The notes: generated by a model not told the origin, from the letters alone. 64,000 nt of DNA from Leptolinea sp. HRD-7 (GCA_024363285.1 AP024710.1:124001-188000), one strand, 5' to 3'; shown: positions 35,340 through 44,754, numbered from the stretch's first letter. Translations and numbers: made by a program.

Positions 35340-35357
35340 ATTATAGCCTGTTATAAT
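35340..35357. promoter_or_regulatory. Interlocked divergent -10 elements of upp and ruvB
   Basis: TATAAT on the minus strand at 35345-35340 (upp) and TATAAT on the plus strand at 35352-35357 (ruvB), six bases apart. Polymerase footprints must overlap, so the two promoters probably exclude each other. The ruvB -10 ends 7 bases before its ATG. Confidence 0.55.
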
Positions 35358-35364
35358 TTTCTTC

Positions 35365-36390
35365 ATGGAAGAAACCCCGGATCGGATTATCCAACCTGAA
35401 CAACGCCCTGATGACCGCAATGACCTTGCCCTGCGCCCGCATATGTTGGACGAACTCATCGGGCAAAACCAGGTAAAAGAGAACCTTAAGATTCTCATCG
35501 CGGCGGCCCGCCGGCGAAACGAACCGCTGGACCATGTACTGTTTTACGGTCCGCCCGGACTGGGCAAGACCACACTGGCGCATGTTCTGGCCAACGAAAT
35601 GAACGTCAATATCAAGATCACGGCCGGTCCCGCTGTGGAACGCGCGGGTGACCTGGCTGCTATTCTGACCAACCTGCATGCCGGTGATGTGCTCTTCATC
35701 GACGAGATCCACCGTCTGGGACGCGCTATCGAAGAAGTGCTTTACCCGGCTATGGAAGATTACGCGTTGGATATCATCATCGGCAAAGGACCATCCGCCC
35801 GCTCCATCCGGCTGAAATTGCCGCGCTTCACCGTCATCGGTGCCACCACCCGGCTGGCGTTGGTCAGCTCACCGCTGCGCGCCCGTTTTGGCGCGGTCTA
35901 CCGCCTCGATTACTATGACATGCCTGCCATGCGCAAAATCATATCCCGCGCCTCCGGCAAGTTGAACGTCACCATGGATGAAGACGGCGTGGAAGAAGTC
36001 GCCCGCCGCGCACGCGGCACGCCCCGCGTAGCACTCCGCCTGCTGCGCCGCGTGCGCGACTACGCGCAAGTGAAAGCAGACGGCCATGTGACACGAAATG
36101 TGGCCGGCGAAGCCCTCAACCTGATGAACGTAGACCTTCTGGGACTGGATGACGTCGACCGTCGGGTGATGATGACCATCATTGAAAAATACAACGGTGG
36201 CCCGGTCGGACTGAACACCATCGCCGCTTCCATAAGCGAAGAACCGGATACCATTATGGACGTGGTGGAACCCTACCTGCTGCAACTCGGGTTCATTGAC
36301 CGCACCCCGCAGGGCCGGGTTGCCACCCGAGCCGCGTATGAGCATTTTGGAATAGTATTCCCCGAAACCAACCAGCCCAGACTGATTTAA
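35365..36390 (+). CDS. ruvB: Holliday junction branch migration ATPase RuvB
   Basis: 341 residues. An N-terminal [18 protein letters not shown] segment precedes Walker [10 protein letters not shown], Walker [10 protein letters not shown], sensor VIGATTR and arginine-finger region SSPLRARFG. The C-terminal winged helix includes [15 protein letters not shown]. It is the motor for RuvA-bound Holliday junctions. No ruvA or ruvC is adjacent. A -10 seven bases before the ATG predicts a leaderless transcript. queA follows after 3 nt, a linkage seen in many bacteria. Confidence 0.97.
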   Translation: MEETPDRIIQPEQRPDDRNDLALRPHMLDELIGQNQVKENLKILIAAARRRNEPLDHVLFYGPPGLGKTTLAHVLANEMNVNIKITAGPAVERAGDLAAILTNLHAGDVLFIDEIHRLGRAIEEVLYPAMEDYALDIIIGKGPSARSIRLKLPRFTVIGATTRLALVSSPLRARFGAVYRLDYYDMPAMRKIISRASGKLNVTMDEDGVEEVARRARGTPRVALRLLRRVRDYAQVKADGHVTRNVAGEALNLMNVDLLGLDDVDRRVMMTIIEKYNGGPVGLNTIAASISEEPDTIMDVVEPYLLQLGFIDRTPQGRVATRAAYEHFGIVFPETNQPRLI

Positions 36391-36393
36391 CCC

Positions 36394-37413
36394 GTGAAGA
36401 CCAGCGATTTCGATTACATTCTCCCGCCTGAGCGCATTGCCCAGACGCCAGTCGAACCCCGGCATTCATCCCGCCTGTTGGTGCTGGACCGGTCGCAGGA
36501 TGAACTGGCACACACCACTTTCTGGAACATAACTGACTACCTCCGCCCCGGCGACCTGATGGTGGTCAACCGCACTCGCGTGATCCCGGCGCGGGTTTAC
36601 GCCCAAAAGGAAACCGGCGGCAAAGTGGAATTGTTGTTGCTGAAACGACTTGACATGCTCACCTGGGAAGCTCTTGTAGGAGGCAAACGCCTGTTGCCCG
36701 GCAAGACCCTGCGGCTGGCCAATGGCACTGCGGTGCATATCGAAGCCGATCTGGGCGGTTCGCGCCGCCTGGTGCGGTTTGCGGAGCCGGTAGAGGGCTT
36801 TTTAGAGCACAACGGCGAAATGCCGCTGCCGCCTTATATTCACGAACGCCTGAACAACCCGGACCGGTATCAGACGGTCTATGCCGATCAACCCGGTTCA
36901 GCCGCCGCCCCCACGGCCGGTTTGCACTTTACTCCGGAATTGCTAGAACGAATTAAAGATATGGGGGTCGGCCTGGCAGAAGTCACATTACATGTGGGGC
37001 TGGATACCTTTGCCCCGGTGACGGAAGACAATGCCGACGAACATGTGATCCACACCGAGTGGTGCGAGGTGACGCCCCAGACTGCCGCGCAGATCAACAC
37101 CGCCAAAGCCGCCGGCGGGCGGATCATCGCCGTGGGCACCACCAGCGTGCGCACACTGGAAAGTGCCGCGCAGGCTGCCCCGGCCGGTCAGGTTGTGGCG
37201 CCCTACCAGGGCTCCACCGGGCTGTTCATTCTGCCGGGGTACACCTTCAAAGCGGTAGATGCCATGGTGACCAACTTCCACCTGCCAAAATCGTCGCTCG
37301 TTATGCTGGTCAGCGCGTTTGCCGGGCGCGAACGTATTCTGGCTGCCTATCAGACCGCCATTGAGATGCAATACCGTTTCTTCTCCTTTGGCGATGCCAT
37401 GCTAATCTTCTAA
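36394..37413 (+). CDS. queA: S-adenosylmethionine:tRNA ribosyltransferase-isomerase
   Basis: 339 residues, GTG start 3 nt after ruvB. Family signatures are FDYILPPERIAQTPVEPR, LMVVNRTRVIPARV, PLPPYIHERLN, TAGLHFTPELL and ITVGTTSVRTLE-like (IIAVGTTSVRTLES). It transfers the ribosyl part of SAM to 7-aminomethyl-7-deazaguanine in tRNA, making epoxyqueuosine. No other queuosine genes are seen in the window. Confidence 0.97.
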   Translation: MKTSDFDYILPPERIAQTPVEPRHSSRLLVLDRSQDELAHTTFWNITDYLRPGDLMVVNRTRVIPARVYAQKETGGKVELLLLKRLDMLTWEALVGGKRLLPGKTLRLANGTAVHIEADLGGSRRLVRFAEPVEGFLEHNGEMPLPPYIHERLNNPDRYQTVYADQPGSAAAPTAGLHFTPELLERIKDMGVGLAEVTLHVGLDTFAPVTEDNADEHVIHTEWCEVTPQTAAQINTAKAAGGRIIAVGTTSVRTLESAAQAAPAGQVVAPYQGSTGLFILPGYTFKAVDAMVTNFHLPKSSLVMLVSAFAGRERILAAYQTAIEMQYRFFSFGDAMLIF

Positions 37414-37439
37414 CGTCGCTGGAAATTATCACTGCCTGC

Positions 37440-37458
37440 GGTTGATCATTTATCAACC
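37440..37458. promoter_or_regulatory. Palindrome upstream of a GT-C gene
   Basis: GGTTGAT-CATTT-ATCAACC followed by GGGTAAAAT, a candidate -10. No T run, so it is not a classical terminator; it could be an operator. Low certainty. Confidence 0.3.
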
Positions 37459-37520
37459 GGGTAAAATTGAGACGCACTTTCAATCACGTCTGATTCTGAG
37501 TTCATATTCCGGAAATCACC

Positions 37521-39788
37521 ATGCGCATTTTTAAGAATGTTCTAATATCGCTTATTGCGTCAATCCCCGCCGCAATCGGGGTGCCGGTATTTCTATTGAA
37601 AGGCCTGTACCGCCAACCGTTGCAGGCATTTTTATTGTTCATAGGTTTAATGGTTGGACTTGGTCTCCTCATTTATTTCCTGATCAATCCTCACCTGCAA
37701 ACAGCGACCGCCCGGTTTTCCGGGAGACAGCTCGGCGGGCTGTTTCTGGTAGAAATTCTGGCGGCCATATGCCTGGTCTACCTGGTACCGTTCCATACCC
37801 CCTTACCGGATCATATCCGCCTCACGATTTCACCGGCTGACAACAACCCGGTTGAATTACTGGAGGTCCGGTTGGGGGAAAGCGTTGTCCCGTTGACCTC
37901 CGCGCTGGTGGACGGTTCCTGCAAGGTGGAACCCGGGCTGATCGCCGCTCAAAACCAGACGTGCCGGATCAGTTTCGAAATTCCCCGCCCGAAGGTTGCC
38001 CCGACCCACATCACCCTGCTTTTCTCCAACGGGCCGGATTTCACCGACGCCCGATACTCACTGGAGTGGACCCGCGACATAATAAACTTGCGGGATGAAC
38101 AATACGGCGAAGTGACTACGAACGTCCCGTCACCGGTACCTTCGCAAACCGTCGACCTGATCTTTTTCTTTGTTTCGGCACTTCTCCTGGGTGAAATGCT
38201 TTTTCTGGGTGGCTTGCTATTATCACGGCCATTGACGGATTCAGCCGCAAACAATAACTCACTTATCGGGGTTCTTGCCAGGGGGTGGGCACGGTATCGC
38301 TCCTTCATTCTGCCGGCTCTGGCCGTCTACGCGGTGCTGCCCGTTGCCAGTTCGTTGTTCTTCCCGATGGAACTGGAATTGCGCGAATCCACCAAGTGGC
38401 TGCACGCTCTGGCGCTGGGCGCCGGTTTGAATATCTATGACAATTCGATAACCGCGTTCATCAATATGTCACACGGACCGATGGACGCGTTGCTTAAATC
38501 CTTTTTGCTCTGGATCAAAGTCCCCACCATCATTCTGCGCTGGACGGTGCCAGCCTTCCTGTTAACAATCTTCCTCGCCGCCTGGTGGATCATACGGGGT
38601 GAAACCCGAACGCGGCTGGAACACGCCATGCTGGCCACGATTGTGTTGGACTTCACCCTGATCGCCTATAACCAGGTGATCATCACCGGTCAAACGGAAA
38701 CCTGCGCCGCCCTTTTACTGGTGTTGACCATGCTGTTCATGGAAAAAGCCGTCACCGGTAAGAGAGTCACCTGGCTGTATTCATTGTTGGCCGGCGTCGC
38801 GTTAATGTGTACTTTCTTGAGCAACTGGCGGTATGGACCCACGCTTGCCGCGGCCGGAATAGTATTCCTCGTAAGGTTGGCTGTATCCGGAATATCCTTG
38901 AAGCACCGGCTGGTCTCCTTTCTGTTGACTGCCGCCGGAGGGCTGCTGATTTTCGGCGGGCTGCTGGGCCGGTATTTTAATTTTGACTTTCTGTTGTACT
39001 TCAACCACTTCTTCGGTTTTTATAAAGACCTGGGAGAAAAACTCTTCTTTGATGTTTTCCTCGGCACACAGATGACCGCCACAACCGGTCTGACGATCTT
39101 CCTGCTGATCGGGTTGGCGTTGCTGATCCGCCTGTCACCCAAAAAGGAAGAACGCGCCGAATTAACCGCCTGGGCGCTGGGTCTGGCATTTATCTTCGTC
39201 ACCACAGTGGTCGCCTTCTACCTGAACGGCGCGGGCGGCGGTATCCACTATTACTATCCGTTGATCATCTTTGCCTGGTTCCTGTTCCTCCGGTACCACG
39301 ACCGTATTCCACACCGGGAATCTCTGCTTCCGGTTGCCAGTGTGGTCATCCTGTTCATCAGCGGCGCGGGTTTCAGCCCGGTGCAGCCGCTGCTGACAAT
39401 GAAAGATACCTGGGAACGGGCATCGAATACGATGAAGTTCCTTAAACAGGTCAACAAGACCTCCCCCATCTGGACGGAAGACATTCACCTGTTCAAAGAG
39501 GAGTATTCCGGCGAAACTGTCGATATGGGTGACTACGACAGCTTCTACCGCAAGTCCGGCATGTTCCCGGAGGATTTCAACGCGCTGGTGGACGCGCACT
39601 TCGCCGAAATGCGTTCCAACCCGCCGGAAGTTGTCATCATCAGCATTGCCAGCTCTCCAGAATTACGAAAATATGCGGCTGACAATAATTACCGGAAGAT
39701 CGCCGGGTATCATGGTTGGATCGATACCGAATTTGACCTTCTGGTTCGTCCGGATAGCCGCATCGAAGCGCCGCCTGAGATCAGGTAA
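37521..39788 (+). CDS. Polytopic membrane protein, probable GT-C glycosyltransferase
   Basis: 755 residues. About three N-terminal helices, then an extracytoplasmic beta-rich insert (~100-205), then eight or so helices to residue ~630 and a short soluble tail. A loop with LNIYDNSITAFINMSHGPMDALLKS sits where GT-C enzymes have their catalytic acidic loop, but the match is weaker than in the other GT-C proteins here. It stands alone between queA and the restriction-modification pair. Function inferred from topology only. Confidence 0.65.
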   Translation: MRIFKNVLISLIASIPAAIGVPVFLLKGLYRQPLQAFLLFIGLMVGLGLLIYFLINPHLQTATARFSGRQLGGLFLVEILAAICLVYLVPFHTPLPDHIRLTISPADNNPVELLEVRLGESVVPLTSALVDGSCKVEPGLIAAQNQTCRISFEIPRPKVAPTHITLLFSNGPDFTDARYSLEWTRDIINLRDEQYGEVTTNVPSPVPSQTVDLIFFFVSALLLGEMLFLGGLLLSRPLTDSAANNNSLIGVLARGWARYRSFILPALAVYAVLPVASSLFFPMELELRESTKWLHALALGAGLNIYDNSITAFINMSHGPMDALLKSFLLWIKVPTIILRWTVPAFLLTIFLAAWWIIRGETRTRLEHAMLATIVLDFTLIAYNQVIITGQTETCAALLLVLTMLFMEKAVTGKRVTWLYSLLAGVALMCTFLSNWRYGPTLAAAGIVFLVRLAVSGISLKHRLVSFLLTAAGGLLIFGGLLGRYFNFDFLLYFNHFFGFYKDLGEKLFFDVFLGTQMTATTGLTIFLLIGLALLIRLSPKKEERAELTAWALGLAFIFVTTVVAFYLNGAGGGIHYYYPLIIFAWFLFLRYHDRIPHRESLLPVASVVILFISGAGFSPVQPLLTMKDTWERASNTMKFLKQVNKTSPIWTEDIHLFKEEYSGETVDMGDYDSFYRKSGMFPEDFNALVDAHFAEMRSNPPEVVIISIASSPELRKYAADNNYRKIAGYHGWIDTEFDLLVRPDSRIEAPPEIR

Positions 39789-39801
39789 TCAAATATTATT
39801 A

Positions 39802-40413
39802 TTATTTTCCAATTCCTATCATTACAAGTGGAACGGCTGGAACACCTCTTCCCTGCCTAACTACGTTGTAAAACTCCCCCTCATAATAGGCAACCCCCGA
39901 GCTCATTTCGCCTTGTAAAGATTTCATTGGCAATATTTCAATACCAACATCAATTTCATCTCCTATGTAAAAGGCAAGATGTTTTACAAACAAATCATAA
40001 GCGACAAAAGAATACTTTCCAAATTGAACTTCTAACGCGACTCGATCTTTAACAAAGTCTGTTTGATTGTAAGAATAGATTGGTGTTTCACCAGCTTCTA
40101 AGATTTCCCTTTTTTGTTCTTCTGGGTTCATGTTCAGAGTTTTTCGAATAAGTTTTTCATCCTTTGTCACCCAGTATCCAACTCTACTCTCTTTCCAGTT
40201 TCTTGCATTGAGCAATTTTTTAAATTCATTATTCATATCAATAGGGCTAAAAAATTTTTGCCCCATTGTTCGCTTTTCTTGAGATATCTTTGTTCTACAT
40301 TTTTCTGCATCAATAGTTGATATTACAAATTTAATTTCTTCCCATAATTCAGATTTATGAACCAATAAATATTCAAGTCCGTTTAGATGTGAATATGTTT
40401 CTAATATTCTCAT
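39802..40413 (-). CDS. Type II restriction endonuclease, BglII/BstYI-like
   Basis: 203 residues. The segment TDFVKDRVALEVQFGK places Asp, Glu and Gln at offsets 0, +9 and +11. This is the same spacing as the active-site Asp84, Glu93 and Gln95 of BglII and the equivalent BstYI residues, which use E-x-Q instead of E-x-K. The fold around it (strand, SFVAYDLFVKHLAFYIG helix) fits. BglII cuts AGATCT and BstYI cuts RGATCY; the site here is not shown by sequence. The ATG overlaps the methyltransferase TGA, so modification is translated first. The region is AT-rich compared with its neighbours, consistent with transfer. Confidence 0.78.
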   Translation of the reverse strand: MRILETYSHLNGLEYLLVHKSELWEEIKFVISTIDAEKCRTKISQEKRTMGQKFFSPIDMNNEFKKLLNARNWKESRVGYWVTKDEKLIRKTLNMNPEEQKREILEAGETPIYSYNQTDFVKDRVALEVQFGKYSFVAYDLFVKHLAFYIGDEIDVGIEILPMKSLQGEMSSGVAYYEGEFYNVVRQGRGVPAVPLVMIGIGK

Positions 40414-41360
40414 TTTTTATAGTACTCTTGTTCTTTGGTTGGTTTTTCTAATAAAATCATTTGATCCCTATTTTTTACCCATGGCGCTATGGTCAGACTG
40501 TTTCCTGCTTCTATTGGATCGTATACTGGTTTATTCATTGGCCTGGTTCGTAACGTCCCGTCTAATGCGCTTAGTATACGAGATTTAGCTATTTCTACAT
40601 ATTTTGGAAACAACTCAGATCCTATTCCCCTTCTATTATGTTTAATTGCAGCAATTATCGTAGACCCCACACCTAAAAATGGATCAAAAACCCAATCTTC
40701 TTCATTTGTCAAAGATAGGACCAATCTTTCAATCAATTCTACAGGAAACTGACAAGGATGTTCCGTTTTTTCAACATGATTACTTTTTACATTAGGAATT
40801 ATCCATAAATCTCCCGGGTTCTTTCCAAGTGGATTACCAGAATATTGACCAGCTTTTGGTCCTTTGAAATATTTTTTTCCCGGATATTTTTGAGGTACTC
40901 GGACAGGATCTAAATTAAATACATAATTGTCAGTCTTCGTAAACCAAATAATTGTCTCATATCGACCAGAAAATCTACGGCTACAGTGTAATCCATGTTC
41001 AAAATGCCAGATAATCCGATTACGCATCTTCAAACCAAGATTTCGAAAAATCGGGTATAGAAGAGAATCAAGAGGAATAATCTCTCCCTTATCAACATAA
41101 TTGCCAACTTGCCAGCAAATACTACCTTTATCAGATAAACACCTTACGCTTTCTGTAATTACTTTGGTCTGTTCAGCGACATAATCATCTATCCGTAACC
41201 TTGTTTCGTATTCTTTCCCTAAATTGTAAGGTGGTGATGTGACAATTAATTGGAGTTTCTTATCAGGTATCGTAGAGAGTAAATCTAAACAGTTTCCTGG
41301 AAAAACCACAATCTGTTCATTATCAGAAAAATTATCAGAAATGTTTTTTATATCAAACAT
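40410..41360 (-). CDS. Type II DNA methyltransferase (TSPPY type, probably N4-cytosine)
   Basis: 316 residues. Motif IV is TSPPYNLGKEY near the N-terminus, and motif I comes late (WVFDPFLGVGSTIIAAI), the beta-class order. TSPPY is most common in N4-cytosine enzymes, in line with the BglII system, though N6-adenine activity cannot be excluded. The gene is upstream of, and overlaps by 4 bp, the BglII-like nuclease gene. A promoter with TTGACA and GATAAT lies just upstream and predicts a near-leaderless mRNA. No controller (C) gene is seen. Confidence 0.9.
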   Translation of the reverse strand: MFDIKNISDNFSDNEQIVVFPGNCLDLLSTIPDKKLQLIVTSPPYNLGKEYETRLRIDDYVAEQTKVITESVRCLSDKGSICWQVGNYVDKGEIIPLDSLLYPIFRNLGLKMRNRIIWHFEHGLHCSRRFSGRYETIIWFTKTDNYVFNLDPVRVPQKYPGKKYFKGPKAGQYSGNPLGKNPGDLWIIPNVKSNHVEKTEHPCQFPVELIERLVLSLTNEEDWVFDPFLGVGSTIIAAIKHNRRGIGSELFPKYVEIAKSRILSALDGTLRTRPMNKPVYDPIEAGNSLTIAPWVKNRDQMILLEKPTKEQEYYKK

Positions 41361-41367
41361 ATGTTTT

Positions 41368-41395
41368 ATTATCTCTGAAAATGGAGCGATGTCAA
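41368..41395 (-). promoter_or_regulatory. Promoter of the restriction-modification operon
   Basis: Minus strand: TTGACA (41395-41390), 16 bp spacer, GATAAT (41373-41368), ending 7 bases before the methyltransferase ATG. Confidence 0.65.
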
Positions 41396-41452
41396 GAAAA
41401 AATTGTCATTAATAAGGTATTATATAGCACATATTTTCAATTTGGAAAAACC

Positions 41453-42295
41453 ATGGATACAAACTCTTTGTGGGGTATCATTTTCGGCCTGCTTTCCGCC
41501 CTTGTATGGGGTTCCGGTGACTTTGCCGGCGGGTATGCCTCTCGTAAACAAAGCCAGTATCAGGTTCTATACCTGTCCGCTTTTTCCGGCTTGATCTTCA
41601 TGGCTGTGACCGCCCTGATTTTCCATGAGCCCATACCGTCTACCCGCGGTATCATTTTCGCGGCACTGGGCGGATTGAGCGGCGCTCTGGGGATCGCCAT
41701 GTTTTACCGCTCACTCGCCATAGGTAACGCGGCGGTTGTCGCGCCAACCACCGCCGTGATCGGTACCGCCGTTCCGGTATTGTTCAGTACATTTCTGGAA
41801 GGATTGCCTTCCCAGTTGAAACTCGCCGGGTTCATTCTGGCCATACTGGGGATCTGGTTGGTCTCCACGGGTGAATCTGACCACCCCGCCGGTAAGAACG
41901 GCTTTTCGCTGGCCGTGCTGGCCGGTATCGGGTTTGCCGGATGGTTGATCCTGCTGGGGAATGTGGAACGCGGCTATGTGTTCACTCCGCTGGTGATATC
42001 CCGCCTGGTGGCACTGGCGACCGGTATTACCCTGGTATTAATAAACCGTCAGAAGTTCCCGGGGTTATTCTCTAACCTCCCTGCGCTGATCTGCGGTGTG
42101 CTGGATGTGGGCGGCAACATCTTCTATGTTCTCGCCCGGCAGTTCACCCGCCTTGACGTAGCCGCCGTGCTTTCATCCCTCGGTCCAGCCGTCACCGTGA
42201 TCATCACCACAGTAGTATTAAAAGAACCGGTATCACGCCGACAATGGATCGGTGTGGTTGCCTGCCTGACGGCAGTCTGCCTGATCTCAATCTGA
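41453..42295 (+). CDS. EamA/DMT family transporter
   Basis: 280 residues from MDTNSLW; an upstream in-frame ATG at 41381 adds 24 residues without family character. About ten transmembrane helices form two EamA repeats of five. The first helix has ALVWGSGDFAGGYASRK and the second repeat ends with a VLKEPVSRRQWIGVVACLTAVCLI helix. It is a drug/metabolite exporter-like permease; substrate unknown. It opens a plus-strand run with the UDG and hydrolase genes. Confidence 0.88.
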   Translation: MDTNSLWGIIFGLLSALVWGSGDFAGGYASRKQSQYQVLYLSAFSGLIFMAVTALIFHEPIPSTRGIIFAALGGLSGALGIAMFYRSLAIGNAAVVAPTTAVIGTAVPVLFSTFLEGLPSQLKLAGFILAILGIWLVSTGESDHPAGKNGFSLAVLAGIGFAGWLILLGNVERGYVFTPLVISRLVALATGITLVLINRQKFPGLFSNLPALICGVLDVGGNIFYVLARQFTRLDVAAVLSSLGPAVTVIITTVVLKEPVSRRQWIGVVACLTAVCLISI

Positions 42296-42316
42296 CAATC
42301 CTGTATCATTAATCCT

Positions 42317-42988
42317 ATGGATCAGACATTACCCGAATTGGAAGAAACCATCACTGCATGCCGCCGCTGCCCACGGCTGGTCTTGTGGCGCGAACAGGTG
42401 GCACGTGAAAAACGCCGTGCGTACCGTGATCAGGAATACTGGGGCAAACCCGTTCCCGGGTTTGGCGATCCTTTAGCCCGGCTGTTGATCGTGGGTCTGG
42501 CGCCCGGAGCACACGGCTCCAACCGCACCGGCCGCATGTTCACCGGTGACGCGTCTGGCGACTTTCTTTACCCGGCTTTGTACCGGGCGGGGTTTGCCAG
42601 CCAGCCGCAGGCCAGTCATCGTGCTGACAGCCTTACTCTCCACGATTGTTTTATTTCGGCCGTCGGCCGCTGCGCACCACCGAATAACAAACCCACCCGG
42701 GATGAGATCGCCAACTGCCTGCCCTACCTGAAACAAGAAATGAACTTGCTTTCAAACCTGCAGGGTATCGTAACTCTGGGGTCTGTTGCTTTCAATGAAA
42801 CTTTGACACTTCTAGGGGTGAAATCAACCAGCTACACCTTCGGTCACGGTCTGTTTTATGAACCCGGCAGCGGACTCCCCTGGCTTCTGGCTTCATACCA
42901 CCCCAGCCGCCAGAACACTCAGACCGGCCGGCTGACCACCGATATGTTTGATTCCATCTGGAAAACCGTTCAGGAAAAACTCCAATGA
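42317..42988 (+). CDS. Uracil-DNA glycosylase, family 5 (UdgB type)
   Basis: 223 residues. Motif A is LIVGLAPGAHGSNRTGRMFTGD, where family 4 would have GExPG; the APGAHG form marks family 5. The Fe-S cluster Cys are in CRRCPR near residue 14, GRCAPP and IANCL. Motif B is LASYHPSRQNTQTGRL. It removes uracil and possibly hypoxanthine from DNA, starting base-excision repair. Its TGA overlaps the ATG of the next gene. Confidence 0.92.
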   Translation: MDQTLPELEETITACRRCPRLVLWREQVAREKRRAYRDQEYWGKPVPGFGDPLARLLIVGLAPGAHGSNRTGRMFTGDASGDFLYPALYRAGFASQPQASHRADSLTLHDCFISAVGRCAPPNNKPTRDEIANCLPYLKQEMNLLSNLQGIVTLGSVAFNETLTLLGVKSTSYTFGHGLFYEPGSGLPWLLASYHPSRQNTQTGRLTTDMFDSIWKTVQEKLQ

Positions 42989-43758
42989 ACCGAAAGAGAA
43001 AGACCATCAAACCCCGGGTTAATCCCATCCGCGCGGCCGCGGTATATATCTTCGGGCTACTGATCATTTTTGCCGGTGTATATCTCTTCACTCTATCACC
43101 GGTAGGTCCGCTGCCGGAAGCGTTACCGTATCTGCAAAGCACGGACAGAGTTCAGGTGACCGCCGGTAATTATGCCTGGTTTCAACCCGTGGAAAAGCCG
43201 GCTCAAATCGGTTTCATTTTCTATCCCGGTGGGCGGGTGGATTACCGTTCATACGCGCCGCTGGCAGCCCGTCTGGCAGAAAAGGGCTGGCCGTCAGCCA
43301 TTATACCCATGCCGCTCAATCTGGCTGTCTTCGGGACTGACAAAGCAGCCGAAGTGATTAAAGGTCACCCGGAAGTCACCCGCTGGGTGATCGCCGGTCA
43401 TTCTCTGGGCGGAACCATGGCTTCACAATTCGCCGGGCGAAACCCGGACTCCATCTCGGGTATCGTTTTTCTGGCTTCCTACCCGGCTGATGCGAAACTG
43501 GCTTCTTCCAGCCTTCCCGCTCTGGCAATATTCGGCGAAAATGACGGTCTGGTCACCACAGAAGACCGCGAGAAATTCCGCCCGCGTTTTCCGGCGTCAA
43601 CGGAATGGCTGGTGATCGAAGGCGGCAACCATGCCGGCTTCGGCTGGTATGGCAAACAGGAAGAGGACAAACCGGCGGACATTTCAGTAGAGGAACAAAC
43701 CCTCCAGGTTGTTCAGGCTATTGACCGGTTCTTGAAAAATATGGAAAATATAGAATAA
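42985..43758 (+). CDS. Membrane-anchored alpha/beta hydrolase
   Basis: 257 residues. An N-terminal helix (~12-32) anchors or exports the protein. The hydrolase core shows GFIFYPGGRVDYRSYAPLA, nucleophile elbow GHSLGGTMA, the acid strand IFGENDGLV and a late His (GGNHAGFGWYG). This matches the dienelactone hydrolase-like/alpha-beta hydrolase family 5 group. Substrate unknown. It is coupled to the UDG gene by ATGA, but a functional link is not evident. Confidence 0.87.
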   Translation: MNRKRKTIKPRVNPIRAAAVYIFGLLIIFAGVYLFTLSPVGPLPEALPYLQSTDRVQVTAGNYAWFQPVEKPAQIGFIFYPGGRVDYRSYAPLAARLAEKGWPSAIIPMPLNLAVFGTDKAAEVIKGHPEVTRWVIAGHSLGGTMASQFAGRNPDSISGIVFLASYPADAKLASSSLPALAIFGENDGLVTTEDREKFRPRFPASTEWLVIEGGNHAGFGWYGKQEEDKPADISVEEQTLQVVQAIDRFLKNMENIE

Positions 43759-43778
43759 CCGTATTAGGAACAGGCTGA

Positions 43779-44282
43779 ATGATTAGATCATCCGAAGTCA
43801 AAGAAAAAACGGGAATTGCGCAGGGAGATTTTGCTCCCGATTTTGAATTGACAGATACCAAAGGCCAAAAGATCCATCTCTCGGATTACAGAGGGAAGAA
43901 AAATGTGGTACTTGTTTTAAATCGCAGTCTGGTCTGCCCATTCTGCCGCAGACATATGGTGCAGATGGGCCGCGACTATGACGAATTTGTCAAACGTGAC
44001 GCGGAAGTGATCATCCTCGGCCCCAATTCTCCGGAAAGCTTCAAACGCACGTGGGAGATCGAAGAGCTGAAGATGATTGGACTTTCAGACCATGATTCGT
44101 TGGTTGCCAATAGCTACCACCAGGAAGTCAAATTTATGCGTATGGGTCGCTTACCCGCGCTCCTGGTATTGGACAAGAAAGGTATCATCCGTTTTCTCCA
44201 TTATGGAAAATCAATGAGCGATATTCCGGAAAATTCCCGAATTTATCAGATACTGGATGAAATAAATAAACAGAATAATTGA
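43779..44282 (+). CDS. Peroxiredoxin-like protein (AhpC/TSA family)
   Basis: 167 residues. GDFAPDFELTDTKGQKIHLSDYRG leads into the thioredoxin-fold active site SLVCPFCRRH, where the peroxidatic-type Cys is in a CPFC motif. It then continues to a second half with PALLVLDKKGIIRFLHYG. It probably reduces peroxides or acts as a thiol oxidoreductase. An AGGA ribosome site precedes the ATG. A thioredoxin-like small protein is encoded 7 nt downstream. Confidence 0.85.
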   Translation: MIRSSEVKEKTGIAQGDFAPDFELTDTKGQKIHLSDYRGKKNVVLVLNRSLVCPFCRRHMVQMGRDYDEFVKRDAEVIILGPNSPESFKRTWEIEELKMIGLSDHDSLVANSYHQEVKFMRMGRLPALLVLDKKGIIRFLHYGKSMSDIPENSRIYQILDEINKQNN

Positions 44283-44289
44283 GCCAAAT

Positions 44290-44754
44290 ATGGTTAGATT
44301 TCCGACGGTATCCGGTTCAAACCTGCTGCGGCAAAAAATGAAATTGCCCGGTGATTTCAAGGGTGAATTGAATCTCATTTTTGTCGCCTTCCAGCAATGG
44401 CAACAATCTGAAATAAATTCGTGGATTCCCGATGTAATGGAGTGGGAGAAGCAATATCCCGGATTAATTTATTATGAATTACCGGTTATCGAAAACCGGA
44501 ACAACCTTTACAAATGTTTTATTAACGAAGGGATGCGGGCTGGAATTCCCAACCCTCTTACCCGCGAACGGACGATAACATTATATTTGCACAAACCGGA
44601 TTTCACGCGGGCTCTTGAAATGACGGATGAAGAGCATATTTATGTTCTCCTGCTGAATAAAGACCATCAGGAACTGGCACGCTTCCGGGGGATGTACTCG
44701 CGTGAATCGGCGGATAACCTTTCCAGGTATCTGGCTGGCTATTTCAAAACATGA
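44290..44754 (+). CDS. Unknown protein, thioredoxin-fold-like (ATP10-like)
   Basis: 154 residues, soluble. FKGELNLIFVAFQQWQQSEINSW sits where a thioredoxin strand and helix begin, but there is no CxxC. The late segment HIYVLLLNKDHQELARFRG resembles the last strands of a thioredoxin fold. The layout recalls the ATP10-like family, though I am not certain. It follows the peroxiredoxin-like gene closely and is probably cotranscribed. Function unknown. Confidence 0.65.
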   Translation: MVRFPTVSGSNLLRQKMKLPGDFKGELNLIFVAFQQWQQSEINSWIPDVMEWEKQYPGLIYYELPVIENRNNLYKCFINEGMRAGIPNPLTRERTITLYLHKPDFTRALEMTDEEHIYVLLLNKDHQELARFRGMYSRESADNLSRYLAGYFKT

